Shown one piece after another: positions 7,521 through 15,565 of a DNA stretch of 64,000 nucleotides (its first letter is position 1; each line of letters begins with the position of its first letter). The stretch is taken from positions 62,001 through 126,000 of the forward strand of contig NZ_AVPJ01000002.1 of NCBI RefSeq assembly GCF_000768705.1, written 5' to 3'. The position numbers and the translations under genes were made by a program. A model generated the notes under the pieces. It was not told where the DNA came from, did not search any database, and saw nothing but the letters and a program-made list of their open reading frames with translations. This DNA comes from Knoellia sinensis KCTC 19936 (GTDB taxonomy: Bacteria; Actinomycetota; Actinomycetes; Actinomycetales; Dermatophilaceae).

Positions 7521-9011
7521 ATGGCAGTAGACGATCACTCTCCCAAGCGGCGCACCGTTCTCAAGGGTGCGGCCGTCGCCGCAGGCGCCACCGCGCTCGG
7601 CGGACCGTTCCAGGGCCTGGTGGCCGGACCGGCCGGAGCAGCGCCCGGACTCGGCGGACCAGCCTTCCGTGGGTTGCGCCCGATCCCCGACGAGCGCGAC
7701 GGCAAGGTGCGGCTGCACCTCCCGGAGGGCTTCAAGTACCGCTCGTTCCACGACACCGAGGCACCGGTCACGCTCGACGACGGGACGAGGCTCCCCGGAC
7801 GCCACGACGGCATGGGTTCGTTCGACGGCCCCGACGGCAACATCACCCTGATCCGCAACCACGAGGTCAACAACCCGGTCGCGGCCCCGTTCGGTCCGGT
7901 CGGCGACCACACCTATGACACCCGCGCCGGTGGCGGCTGCACGCACATCGACGTCGATGGCGAGGGCAACGTCCAGGGCGCGTTCACCGCGCTCAACGGC
8001 ACGATGATGAACTGCTCCGGCGGCGAGATGCCCTGGGGCGCGTGGATCACGTGCGAGGAGACCGTCAATGGTCCCGACGTCGGCCCCGACTTCACGGGTG
8101 CGTCGAACATCCCGCTCACCAAGCCGCACGGCTACATCTTCGAGGTCCCGGCCCACGGGCACTCCAACGGTGAGCCGATCACCAGGGCTGGTCGCTTCCC
8201 GCACGAGGCCGTGTCGTTCGACCCCCGCGAGGGGCGGCTCTATCTCACCGAGGACAACTTCGCGTTCCCGTCGGGCTTCTACCGCTACACGCCGAAGACG
8301 AACCCGATGGAGTCCGGTCACCTCGACAACGAGGGCCAGCTCCAGATGCTCGCGATCAAGGGGCAACCTAACGCTCACCTCGAGGGCCACCAGCGCAAGG
8401 GCGCCGTCTACTCCGTCGAGTGGGTCGACATCGCCGACCCGGACCCGACGTTCCCGTACACGCCGGGCCAGACTGCGCCGACACCCAATGACACCGCGCT
8501 CCAGTACGTCGGAGACCAAGGCCGTGCCCTGGGTGCCGCTGGCTTTTCCCGCCTCGAGGGGCAGGTCTACGACAACGGCGTCGTCTACTTCGTCTCGACC
8601 CAGGGTGGTGGCGACGCGGAGACCGGCGACGAGTTGCTCGCTGGCTACGGCAACGGCTTCGGGCAGGTGTGGGCCTACGACACGCGCTCGGAGAAGCTGC
8701 GTCTGCTCTACCAGTCCCCGGGCAAGGAGACCTTCGACATGCCCGACAACGTCACGACGAGTCGCCGCGGCACGCTGGTGGTGTGCGAGGACAGCACGGG
8801 CGACAACTACCTCCGCGGGCTGAGCCGTGGCGGGCAGCTCTGGGACATCGCCCTCAACAGGCTCGTGTCGAGCACGGGTGCGGATCGGCGCGGCGACGAG
8901 TTCGCCGGGTCGTGCTTCAGTCCCGACGGGTCGACGCTGTTCGTCAACATCCAGGCCTCTCGCGGGCTGACCTTCGCGATCTGGGGCAAGTGGGAGCGCA
9001 TCGGCGTCTGA
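7521..9011 (+). CDS. PhoX-family (DUF839) secreted phosphatase, Tat-exported
   Basis: A 496-residue PhoX/DUF839 protein. The N-terminus KRRTVLKGAAVAAGATALGG is a twin-arginine signal, so the protein is exported folded. Family marks include NHEVNNP, GGGCTHIDVDGEGN, LNGTMMNCSGGEMPWGAWITCEET and the late GEEFAGSCFSPDG-like segment DEFAGSCFSPDGSTLFVN. PhoX enzymes are calcium- and iron-dependent phosphomonoesterases; MNCSGGxxPWGxWxxCEE carries the metal-site Cys and Glu. AAAGGAG lies eight bases before the ATG. A long hairpin follows the gene. No Pho box was recognised, so phosphate control is unproved. Confidence 0.9.
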   Translation: MAVDDHSPKRRTVLKGAAVAAGATALGGPFQGLVAGPAGAAPGLGGPAFRGLRPIPDERDGKVRLHLPEGFKYRSFHDTEAPVTLDDGTRLPGRHDGMGSFDGPDGNITLIRNHEVNNPVAAPFGPVGDHTYDTRAGGGCTHIDVDGEGNVQGAFTALNGTMMNCSGGEMPWGAWITCEETVNGPDVGPDFTGASNIPLTKPHGYIFEVPAHGHSNGEPITRAGRFPHEAVSFDPREGRLYLTEDNFAFPSGFYRYTPKTNPMESGHLDNEGQLQMLAIKGQPNAHLEGHQRKGAVYSVEWVDIADPDPTFPYTPGQTAPTPNDTALQYVGDQGRALGAAGFSRLEGQVYDNGVVYFVSTQGGGDAETGDELLAGYGNGFGQVWAYDTRSEKLRLLYQSPGKETFDMPDNVTTSRRGTLVVCEDSTGDNYLRGLSRGGQLWDIALNRLVSSTGADRRGDEFAGSCFSPDGSTLFVNIQASRGLTFAIWGKWERIGV

Positions 9012-9036
9012 CGCTGGTGGTCCCGTCCCACGACGC

Positions 9037-9082
9037 AACTCGGCGTATGCCGGTCACTCAGCTGACCGGCATACGCCGAGTT
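9037..9082. terminator. hairpin built on an inverted GTATGCCG pair
   Basis: A perfect 20-bp inverted repeat (9037-9056, 9063-9082) with a six-base loop, 25 bp after the phoX stop. Each arm contains the octamer (9045-9052 and 9067-9074), pointing inward with starts 22 bp apart. The next gene is transcribed in the same direction, so this fits the phoX terminator. Confidence 0.7.
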
Positions 9083-9262
9083 CGTTCGTGGTCCGGTAGA
9101 GGATTCGCCGATCCGGGATGACGGGATCTGGGCGAGCCCTGTCCGGAAACTCAGTGGCGCGTTGTCAGTGCTCGGGTGGAGGCTGGATCACAGCCATGAG
9201 TCACCGGGCGAGCTCACAGGGGGCTTGACCTCAAGCGGACTTGAGGCTTGAGGATTCACACC

Positions 9263-10600
9263 ATGACAGGCCCACAGAGCGACACCGCGACGCCTCCGAC
9301 GCAGGCGCCGACCACGGAACCGGTGACGACCGCCGAGCGGCAGTTGCCGCGTGCCCTCACGCCCTTCCGCGGGGCCGCCTACCGGCGGCTTGCCGTTGCT
9401 CTGGTCTTCTCGTCGTTCTCGGCCGGTGTGTGGGCGGTGGCCCAGGTCTGGGAAGTCGTCCGTATTGGTGGTGGTGCGTCTCAGTTGAGTGTCGTGGCCA
9501 CGAGCGCGGCCGTGGGCGTGATCCTCCCGGCCCTCCTTGCGGGCGTCGTCGCCGATCGCATCCCACAGAAGCGCATCCTCCTCGTCGTGGCCGGCGTGGA
9601 ACTCCTCTGCATGGCGATCATCGCCACGCTCTCGCTCCTCGATCTGACGCAGCTGTGGATGCTCGCGACGATTGCGTTCGTGAACGGCATGGCGATGGCG
9701 TTCTACTACCCCGCCTACACCGCATGGTTGCCGGCTCTCGTCGAAGAGCGCGACCTCATGGCCGTCAACGGATTCGAGGGGATGGTGCGCCCGACCATCG
9801 GTCAGGCCGTCGGGCCGGCCGTCGCTGGCGCTGCAGTGGCCGCTGCGAGTCCCGGTGCCGCCATCGTCATCGGGGCGGCGGCAGTGCTGGTCGGCCTGCT
9901 CGCGCTCATGGCAGTCCCTGAGACCCCCGTGCGACGCCAGCTTGACGACGGTCATTCACGCCACCCCATCGGGTCGGCGTTCTCGGACATGCGCGAGGGT
10001 TTCGTCTACATGGTCCGAACCCCGTGGTTGCTTGCCACTCTGCTCTTCGCCAGCGGCATGGTGCTGGTCCTCATGGGCCCTCTCGACGTGCTCACCCCGT
10101 TCCTGATCAAGGACCGTCTCGGTGGCGGTCCGCGCGAGCACGCGTGGGTCCTCGCGGCCTTCGGGATCGGTGCGGCCCTTGGATCATTCGTCATGGGGTC
10201 GTTGCCGATGCCGCGTCGCTACCTCACCTGGATGAACCTCATGTGGGGCCTCGGTTCACTGCCGCTCGCGGTGTTCGGTTTCGCCGGGCACATGTGGATG
10301 CTCATCGTGGCAGCGCTGGTCCTTGGGGCAGCGTTCTCTGCGCCGATGGTCATCTGGGGGACGTTGCTCCAACGACGGGTCCCGCCGGCGCTCGTGGGTC
10401 GGGTGGCGAGCCTCGACTTCTTTGTCTCGATCTCGCTCATGCCGGTGTCGATGGCGCTGGCCGGACCGGTGTCCGAGGCGATCGGGATCCGCCCGACCTT
10501 CCTCATCGCCGGTGTCGCCCCGGGGGTCATCGCGATCATCGCGATCCTCTGGGCCAGGCTGCCCGCCGACGAGATCGCACACCCCCTGCGTGACGAGTGA
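9263..10600 (+). CDS. MFS transporter, MFS_3/EntS-like exporter
   Basis: A 445-residue polytopic membrane protein with about 12 hydrophobic segments. The N-terminal half is rich in motifs of the MFS_3 group (FRGAAYRRLAVALVFSSFSAGVWAVAQVWEV, then ADRIPQKRILL as the loop 2-3 motif). This group includes enterobactin and macrolide exporters. The ATG at 9263 is preceded by TTGAGG at nine bases; a TTG 15 bases upstream is less likely. It is followed by a hairpin shared with the convergent TIGR03086 gene. Substrate unknown. Confidence 0.88.
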   Translation: MTGPQSDTATPPTQAPTTEPVTTAERQLPRALTPFRGAAYRRLAVALVFSSFSAGVWAVAQVWEVVRIGGGASQLSVVATSAAVGVILPALLAGVVADRIPQKRILLVVAGVELLCMAIIATLSLLDLTQLWMLATIAFVNGMAMAFYYPAYTAWLPALVEERDLMAVNGFEGMVRPTIGQAVGPAVAGAAVAAASPGAAIVIGAAAVLVGLLALMAVPETPVRRQLDDGHSRHPIGSAFSDMREGFVYMVRTPWLLATLLFASGMVLVLMGPLDVLTPFLIKDRLGGGPREHAWVLAAFGIGAALGSFVMGSLPMPRRYLTWMNLMWGLGSLPLAVFGFAGHMWMLIVAALVLGAAFSAPMVIWGTLLQRRVPPALVGRVASLDFFVSISLMPVSMALAGPVSEAIGIRPTFLIAGVAPGVIAIIAILWARLPADEIAHPLRDE

Positions 10601-10648
10601 GCCGAGTTGGGCCGATGCCCCTCACTCGAGGCTTGGATAGGTGTGTCT

Positions 10649-10699
10649 GCGTCGATAACCGATAGGTGTCCAACCTGAACACCTATTGGTTATCGACGC
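10649..10699. terminator. bidirectional hairpin between convergent genes
   Basis: A 21-bp inverted repeat (10649-10669, 10679-10699) with one G/A mismatch and a nine-base loop. It lies between the convergent ends of the MFS gene (10600) and the TIGR03086 gene (10738), the usual place of a bidirectional terminator. Its arms are unusually AT-rich for this genome. Confidence 0.65.
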
Positions 10700-10737
10700 G
10701 AACAACAACCCACCGACCGCACTGGCGCAAGCCAACG

Positions 10738-11292
10738 TCAGGGCACCCACTGGGGGTCACGTCCCAGCCGGCCGAGGAGCTTGTCCTGCGGGGACGCGTC
10801 GGCCGGCACGGGCACCTCCGGGCCGCAGATGCCTTGCGCCCGGAGCGCGTCGCCCCATCCGTCCGCGCTGGCGTTGAGCCACGTCACGTCCTCGTCGGAC
10901 ACGCGCCAGTCCTGGCCCGTGGCTCGGGCGACGTCCCAGCCATGGATGACGAGGTCCCAGCCATAGAAGTCCGCCATGGTCTCGCCGATCGTCGTGGGCC
11001 CGAAGTAGCCCGCGTACTCGGTCTCGGCCACCCCGTCGCTCGACAGCGTGGCGGCCACCGTGTCGGCGTGCGTCCGCCAGGCAGTGGCCACATCGGTCGG
11101 GTCCGGACGCTCCCCGACATCCAGGCCGCGGGTCGCGAGGAAGTCACGTTCGGTGTCGATGGTGTGCATGACGACGTCGCGCACGGTCCAGCCCTCACAC
11201 GGCGAGGGTGTGTCTGCCTGACTGGCTGCGGCGTCGACAAGTGACGCGAACTGGGTTGCGCGGGAACGGAATCGCTGTGCTGTATCTGTCAT
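10738..11292 (-). CDS. TIGR03086-type (mycothiol-dependent isomerase fold) protein
   Basis: A 184-residue paralogue of the protein at the left edge. PCEGWTVRDVVMHTIDTERDF and FYGWDLVIHGWDVARATGQ provide the conserved His and WD-DxxxHxWD marks of the family. These proteins share the DinB four-helix fold with mycothiol-dependent maleylpyruvate isomerase; most members are uncharacterised. The ATG at 11292 is used because the frame further upstream would overlap the divergent AraC-type gene and is not conserved in character. The paired arrangement with the regulator, 52 bp apart, suggests that the regulator controls this gene. Confidence 0.85.
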   Translation of the reverse strand: MTDTAQRFRSRATQFASLVDAAASQADTPSPCEGWTVRDVVMHTIDTERDFLATRGLDVGERPDPTDVATAWRTHADTVAATLSSDGVAETEYAGYFGPTTIGETMADFYGWDLVIHGWDVARATGQDWRVSDEDVTWLNASADGWGDALRAQGICGPEVPVPADASPQDKLLGRLGRDPQWVP

Positions 11293-11344
11293 GTCATCGA
11301 GCCTAGGAAGCCCCTCGGCCGGCCGTCTTGAGATAATCCGACAC

Positions 11345-12166
11345 GTGGCCGACCAGCATGCTTCGAGGGATCCGATCTCCAGGGCGCACCTCACCGGGCG
11401 ATCGCACCCCACCCCGCCGATCCACCGGTATCCCGCCGGCTCCGGACTCGAGGACTTCGTCGAGCGCTACTGGATCCCGGTCTGGGACGTGGCCGAGCCG
11501 CAGAGCCAGAAGACCCTCCAGTACCCGGTCTGCCTCATCGTGGTCAGCAACTCCTATGCGCGGTTCTATGGCACGGTCCGCGGCATGTCGACGGTGACGT
11601 TGGAGGCGACCGGATGGGCGGTCGGCGCCATGCTGCGCCCGGCGGCCGGCCGGCTCGTGTGGGGGCGCCCTGTCAGCGACCTCACGGACCGCTTCGTCGA
11701 CCTGTCCGAGGTGCAGTCACTGGAGTCCAGGCGGCTGGTTCCCGCAGTCCGCGCCCTGATGGATCGTGATCCGGATGATCCGGACAACCACGCCGCGGCG
11801 ATCGCCGAAGTGGAGCGATCGCTGCGGGCGATGTTGCCCGTCGACGCCCAGGGGCGCCTCATCAATGACGTCATCGCCTGGCTGCGCGACCACCCGGAGG
11901 TCACTCGGGTCTCCGAGATCTGTGACGCCTTCGACCTGGGTGAGCGGGCACTCCAGCGACTCACACTCGACCGCGTCGGGCTCTCGCCCAAATGGCTCAT
12001 CCAGCGCCGTCGCCTCCATGACGCCGTCGAGCGACTCAAGGCGGGAGCCACCACCGTCGGCGAGGTGGCCGCCGATTTGGGCTACGCGGACCAGGCGCAC
12101 TTCACCCACGACTTCCGAACCGTCACCGGGATGACGCCGGGCGCCTTCCTCGCGGACCAGTTCTAG
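11345..12166 (+). CDS. AraC family transcriptional regulator with DUF6597-like sensor domain
   Basis: A 273-residue regulator. The C-terminal AraC double helix-turn-helix is clear (VSEICDAFDLGERALQRLTLDRVGLSPKWLIQRRRLHDA, then TTVGEVAADLGYADQAHFTHDFRTVTGMTPGAF). The N-terminal half (IHRYPAGSGLEDFVERYWIPVWDV, later GWAVGAMLRPAAG) resembles the cupin-like DUF6597 domain found with this HTH. I prefer the GTG at 11345; an earlier ATG at 11291 would directly overlap the start of the divergent gene. It probably regulates its divergent TIGR03086 neighbour. Confidence 0.87.
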   Translation: MADQHASRDPISRAHLTGRSHPTPPIHRYPAGSGLEDFVERYWIPVWDVAEPQSQKTLQYPVCLIVVSNSYARFYGTVRGMSTVTLEATGWAVGAMLRPAAGRLVWGRPVSDLTDRFVDLSEVQSLESRRLVPAVRALMDRDPDDPDNHAAAIAEVERSLRAMLPVDAQGRLINDVIAWLRDHPEVTRVSEICDAFDLGERALQRLTLDRVGLSPKWLIQRRRLHDAVERLKAGATTVGEVAADLGYADQAHFTHDFRTVTGMTPGAFLADQF

Positions 12167-12200
12167 GGCACCAGGGGCCGACCTCGGCCCCTGGCCCGAG

Positions 12201-12977
12201 TCATGCGTGCCGGGGGCGCACCTGACGGTGCAGCCGGGTGGAGAGGTCGTCGCCAGCGCGGCCCACCGCGGCCACGATCCGGTCGAAGCCCGCGTCGTCG
12301 ACGACGTCGGTCCGGAAGGTCACCGCCACGGACGCGACCGGGTGGTCGCTGTGGTCGAGCACTGCCACGGCCACCGACTTGAGGCCACTCGTCACGAGAC
12401 CGTCCTCGACGGCATATCCGCGTTGCCGCACAGCCTGGAGCAAACTCCGCAACTGGCCTGTCGTCGAGGGTCCGTGACCGTCGCGCTGCACCAGTGCGTC
12501 GGCATGCGGGAAGAGCGCGCGCACTTGCCCCGCGGACAGGGCGGCGAGCATCGCCAGGCCGGTCGCAGTGAGGGTGGCCGGCAGCCGAACGCCGACGTCC
12601 GAGACGAGGACTGGGCCCTGAGGTGCGCGCTGCTCGATGACATAGAGGACGTCGCGCCCGTGGAGCACTGCGAGGTGCGCGTTGTGCCCCGTCGTGTCGA
12701 CGAGTCGGTCGAGGGTGCCTCGTGCGATCCGCTGCAGCGGCGCCTGCCGCTGATAGGCCGAACCCAATTCGTATGCCGCGACGCCCAGTCCGTATCGCCG
12801 CTCACCTTCGAGGTGGGAGACATATCCGCGTTCCCGAAGCACGGCAAGCAGGTGATAGGTGCTCGACCGGGGAAGCCCGAGCTCGCGCGCGACGGTGGCC
12901 GCGGGGAGTGGCTCACCTCGGCGCGCCAGCAGTTCGAGCACGTCGAGCGCGTTCGCGGCCCCGGGGACGTTGCTCAT
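12201..12977 (-). CDS. IclR family transcriptional regulator
   Basis: A 258-residue IclR protein: N-terminal winged helix (ANALDVLELLARRGEPLPAATVARELGLPRSSTYHLLAVLRERGYV) and the C-terminal effector domain (GHNAHLAVLHGRDVLYVIEQ, ATGLAMLAALS, RGYAVEDGLVTSGLKSVAVAVLD). It starts 10 bp after the marR stop, so both regulators are probably co-transcribed. IclR proteins often control catabolic genes, but no catabolic target is adjacent. The purine and histidine genes begin 7.6 kb away, so a link to them is speculative. A GTATGCCG octamer lies within the gene. Confidence 0.9.
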   Translation of the reverse strand: MSNVPGAANALDVLELLARRGEPLPAATVARELGLPRSSTYHLLAVLRERGYVSHLEGERRYGLGVAAYELGSAYQRQAPLQRIARGTLDRLVDTTGHNAHLAVLHGRDVLYVIEQRAPQGPVLVSDVGVRLPATLTATGLAMLAALSAGQVRALFPHADALVQRDGHGPSTTGQLRSLLQAVRQRGYAVEDGLVTSGLKSVAVAVLDHSDHPVASVAVTFRTDVVDDAGFDRIVAAVGRAGDDLSTRLHRQVRPRHA

Positions 12978-12987
12978 CGGCCACCCA

Positions 12988-13434
12988 TCAGTGGTCGTCG
13001 ATGAGGCTGTTGAGGACGCGGGTGAGGGTGGTGCGGTCGCGCTCGGTGAGGTCCGCGAAGTAGCTCTCGTGATCGGCCCGCCGCGCCGCGTCGAGTTCGT
13101 CGAGGATCCTCCGACCCTCGCCGGTGAGACGTACCTGAGTCGCGCGCCGGTCGGTCGGGTCCGGCTCTCGCGCCACGAATCCTCGCTGCTCCAAATTGTC
13201 GACGACGTCCGTCACCGAGCGCGGGGCGATGCGCAGATGCTGTGCGACGAGGCCCAGCCTCGTGGGTTCGTGCCTGCCGATGACCCGCAGGGCGCGTGAC
13301 TCGTGGGGCGTCACGCCCCACGGCTCCAGGGTCGCGGCGTAACGACGCCGGAGGCCCCGGGCGACCTCCATGACGAGCTCCCCCAGGCCAGCTTCACCCG
13401 GCTGAACGTTCGACTTTGTGCCCGATTGGGACAC
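12988..13434 (-). CDS. MarR family transcriptional regulator whose start lies inside a long hairpin
   Basis: A 148-residue MarR protein: a helical N-terminus (ELVMEVARGLRRRYAATLEPWG), then a winged helix (LRIAPRSVTDVVDNLEQRGFVAREPDPTDRRATQVRLTGEG). The GTG at 13434 has a perfect AAGGAGG seven bases upstream; that site lies in the loop, and the start codon in one arm, of the 26-bp inverted repeat at 13411-13484. The first nine codons are therefore encoded by repeat sequence. An ATG at 13371 with GGGGGAG at six bases is an alternative start that would leave out the repeat. The gene is divergent from the ABC exporter and likely represses it. Confidence 0.85.
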   Translation of the reverse strand: MSQSGTKSNVQPGEAGLGELVMEVARGLRRRYAATLEPWGVTPHESRALRVIGRHEPTRLGLVAQHLRIAPRSVTDVVDNLEQRGFVAREPDPTDRRATQVRLTGEGRRILDELDAARRADHESYFADLTERDRTTLTRVLNSLIDDH

Positions 13435-13484
13435 GTCTCAGCCTCCTTCGTCGGCGCGACGTGTCCCAATCGGGCACAAAGTCG
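13411..13484. repeat. 26-bp-arm palindrome covering the marR start
   Basis: Perfect 26-bp arms at 13411-13436 and 13459-13484 with a 22-base loop. It lies between divergent genes, so it is not an ordinary terminator. In the marR mRNA the loop carries AAGGAGG and the 3' arm carries the GTG start, so folding would hide the start codon. Its outer bases (CGACTTTGTGCCCG) resemble the ends of the palindromes at 5099, 29526 and 41161. Confidence 0.8.
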
Positions 13485-13552
13485 CGGTGGTGGGCCGTGG
13501 TGCTGGGAGGTGGGCGGACGGCATACGGGAATGATATCGGCAACTAGCCTGT

Positions 13553-13590
13553 TTGACTCATTGTGAGTTAACCTCACTAATGACAGTCAA
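13553..13590. promoter_or_regulatory. nested inverted repeats, probable MarR operator and exporter promoter
   Basis: Nested dyads: TTGACT (13553-13558) with AGTCAA (13585-13590), and GTGAG-TTAAC-CTCAC (13563-13577). They share nearly the same centre and end 17 bp before the exporter start. TTGACT can also act as a -35 box with TAATGA at 13578 as a weak -10 box. This position suits repression of the exporter, and possibly of marR itself, by the divergent MarR. Confidence 0.5.
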
Positions 13591-13607
13591 CAGAAGGGAG
13601 AGCACTC

Positions 13608-15500
13608 ATGACAGCCACTCATCATGACGCTCCCAAGGACCCCGCCTCCCGCCTGCCCGGCGGTCGAGGCACCGGCGCAGGCGGCCGCGGAGCCGGAGGC
13701 GGGCCGATGAAGATCGACCCGCGGGACCGCGCCCAGCTCGAGATCGCCCCGGTCCCGCTCAAGCGCGTCACTGCCCTCTTCCGCGGCTTCGGCCGCCCCA
13801 TCGGCATCGTCACCGCGATCATCGTCGCGACGTCCGTCATCTCCATGGCCCAGCCGTTCCTCGTCCGCGAGGTCGTCGACACGGCCATCCCGCAGCAGGA
13901 CGTGCGCCTGCTCCTCCTGGCCGTCGGCGCAATGGTCGCCGTCGCCGCGACCACGCAGATCCTCGGCGTCGTGCAGACCTGGATGTCCACGGGTGTGGGC
14001 CAGCGCGTCATGCACCGCCTCCGCACCGACCTCTTCGCCCACCTGCAGCAGCAGTCGCTGGGCTTCTTCACGCGCACCCGCGCCGGAGAGGTCCAGTCGC
14101 GCCTCACCAACGACATCAACGGCATGCAGGGCGTCGTCACGACGACCGCGACCTCGATCGCCTCAAACCTCACGACCGCCGTCGCCACGTCCGTCGCCAT
14201 GGTCGCCTTGTCCTGGCGCCTGAGCCTCCTCTCGCTCATCGTCATCCCGCCGGCCGTGTGGATGACGCGCAAGGTGGCGCTCATCCGCCGCGAGGTCACC
14301 GCTCGCCAGCAGTCGCGCCGCGCCGACCTCAACGTTCAGATCGAGGAGGGCCTGTCCGTCTCGGGTGTGCGCCTCTCCAAGACCCTCGGCGCCGGACGCC
14401 GTCACGCCGAACGCTTCGCCACGACGTCCGAGGAGCTCGTCGACCTCGAACTCCGCAGCCAGCTCGCGGGCCGCTGGCGCATGGCCACGATGCAGGTCAT
14501 CTTCGCGGCCATCCCCGCGATGATTTATCTCATCGCCGGGCTCCCTGCGACCTCCGGTGGCATGACCATCGGGACGCTCATCGCCTTCACCACCCTCCAG
14601 GCCGGCGTGTTCCGACCGCTCATGGGACTGCTCAACGTCGGAGCCCAGTGGGTGTCCTCGATGGCCCTGTTCTCAAGGGTTTTCGAATATCTCGACCTCA
14701 TCCCCGACGTCGCCGCCCCGACCGCACCGGTGGCACTCGACCCGGAACGCGTGCGCGGCGAGATCCGCTTCGAGAACGTCTCCTTCCGGTATGCCGCAGA
14801 CGCGCCTCTCGCCCTCGACTCCATCTCGGCGGTGGTCCCGGCTGGCGGCTCGCTGGCCCTCGTCGGTCACACCGGCTCGGGCAAGTCGACGCTGGCGTCG
14901 CTCGTGGCACGACTGCACGACCCGAGCAGTGGCCGCGTGACGATCGACGGCGTCGATCTGCGAGACCTCGACCCCGAGGAGCTCGCCCGCATCGTCGGTG
15001 TCGTGTCGCAGGAGACCTATCTCGTCCACGCGTCGATCCGCGAGAACCTGCTCCTCGCAGCGCCCGATGCCACGGAGGCCGAGTTGTGGCAGGCGCTCGG
15101 CGCAGCCCAGGTCGCCGACCTCGTCGCCACCCTGCCCGACGGACTCGACACGGTCGTCGGCGCTCGGGGGCACCGGTTCTCCGGTGGCGAGCAGCAGCGC
15201 ATCGCCATCGCCCGCACGATCCTGCGCAACCCGAAGGTCCTCGTCCTCGACGAGGCGACCAGTGCCCTCGACAACGACACCGAGCGAGCGGTCCAGAAGG
15301 CGCTCGATGAACTCGTCCGCGGCCGCACGACGATCACCATCGCCCACCGGCTCTCGACGATCGAGGACGCCGACGAGATCGCGGTCCTCGACCACGGACG
15401 GGTCCTCGAGCGCGGCACCCACTGTGAACTCCTCGCGCTCGGAGGGCGCTACGCGGCCCTCGCCGGTGAGCGGACGGCATACGAGATGTCTGCGGCCTGA
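13608..15500 (+). CDS. ABC exporter, fused membrane and ATPase domains (ABCB/MsbA type)
   Basis: A 630-residue type IV ABC half-exporter. Residues about 60-340 form the six-helix membrane domain (GRPIGIVTAIIVATSVISMAQPFLVREVVDTAIPQQD at its start). The ATPase follows with Walker A GHTGSGKST, signature FSGGEQQR, Walker B VLVLDEATSALD and H-loop IAHRLST. It likely works as a homodimer in multidrug, lipid or peptide efflux. AAGGGAG stands eight bases before the ATG. The divergent MarR gene and the dyads between them suggest ligand-induced expression. Two GTATGCCG octamers lie inside: one uses the codons TAT-GCC and the other GCA-TAC. Confidence 0.93.
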   Translation: MTATHHDAPKDPASRLPGGRGTGAGGRGAGGGPMKIDPRDRAQLEIAPVPLKRVTALFRGFGRPIGIVTAIIVATSVISMAQPFLVREVVDTAIPQQDVRLLLLAVGAMVAVAATTQILGVVQTWMSTGVGQRVMHRLRTDLFAHLQQQSLGFFTRTRAGEVQSRLTNDINGMQGVVTTTATSIASNLTTAVATSVAMVALSWRLSLLSLIVIPPAVWMTRKVALIRREVTARQQSRRADLNVQIEEGLSVSGVRLSKTLGAGRRHAERFATTSEELVDLELRSQLAGRWRMATMQVIFAAIPAMIYLIAGLPATSGGMTIGTLIAFTTLQAGVFRPLMGLLNVGAQWVSSMALFSRVFEYLDLIPDVAAPTAPVALDPERVRGEIRFENVSFRYAADAPLALDSISAVVPAGGSLALVGHTGSGKSTLASLVARLHDPSSGRVTIDGVDLRDLDPEELARIVGVVSQETYLVHASIRENLLLAAPDATEAELWQALGAAQVADLVATLPDGLDTVVGARGHRFSGGEQQRIAIARTILRNPKVLVLDEATSALDNDTERAVQKALDELVRGRTTITIAHRLSTIEDADEIAVLDHGRVLERGTHCELLALGGRYAALAGERTAYEMSAA

Positions 15501-15565
15501 CTCGACTCTGATCTCGCGCGCGCCACGACGAGCCTCTCGGGTGCGCCGTGGCAGCATCACGACCC

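Noticed and set aside
7452-9038. Upstream extension of the MobA-like frame to over 700 residues
   Set aside because: The extension is antisense to the clear PhoX gene, is low-complexity and lacks a domain; the family N-terminus starts at the GTG at 7451.
10649-10699. Hairpin as an attachment site or integron-like element
   Set aside because: No integrase, no direct repeat and convergent flanking genes; a bidirectional terminator is simpler.
12201-12977. IclR protein as AllR, the allantoin regulator
   Set aside because: It is paired with marR and lies over 11 kb from the purine operon; family membership alone does not support the name.
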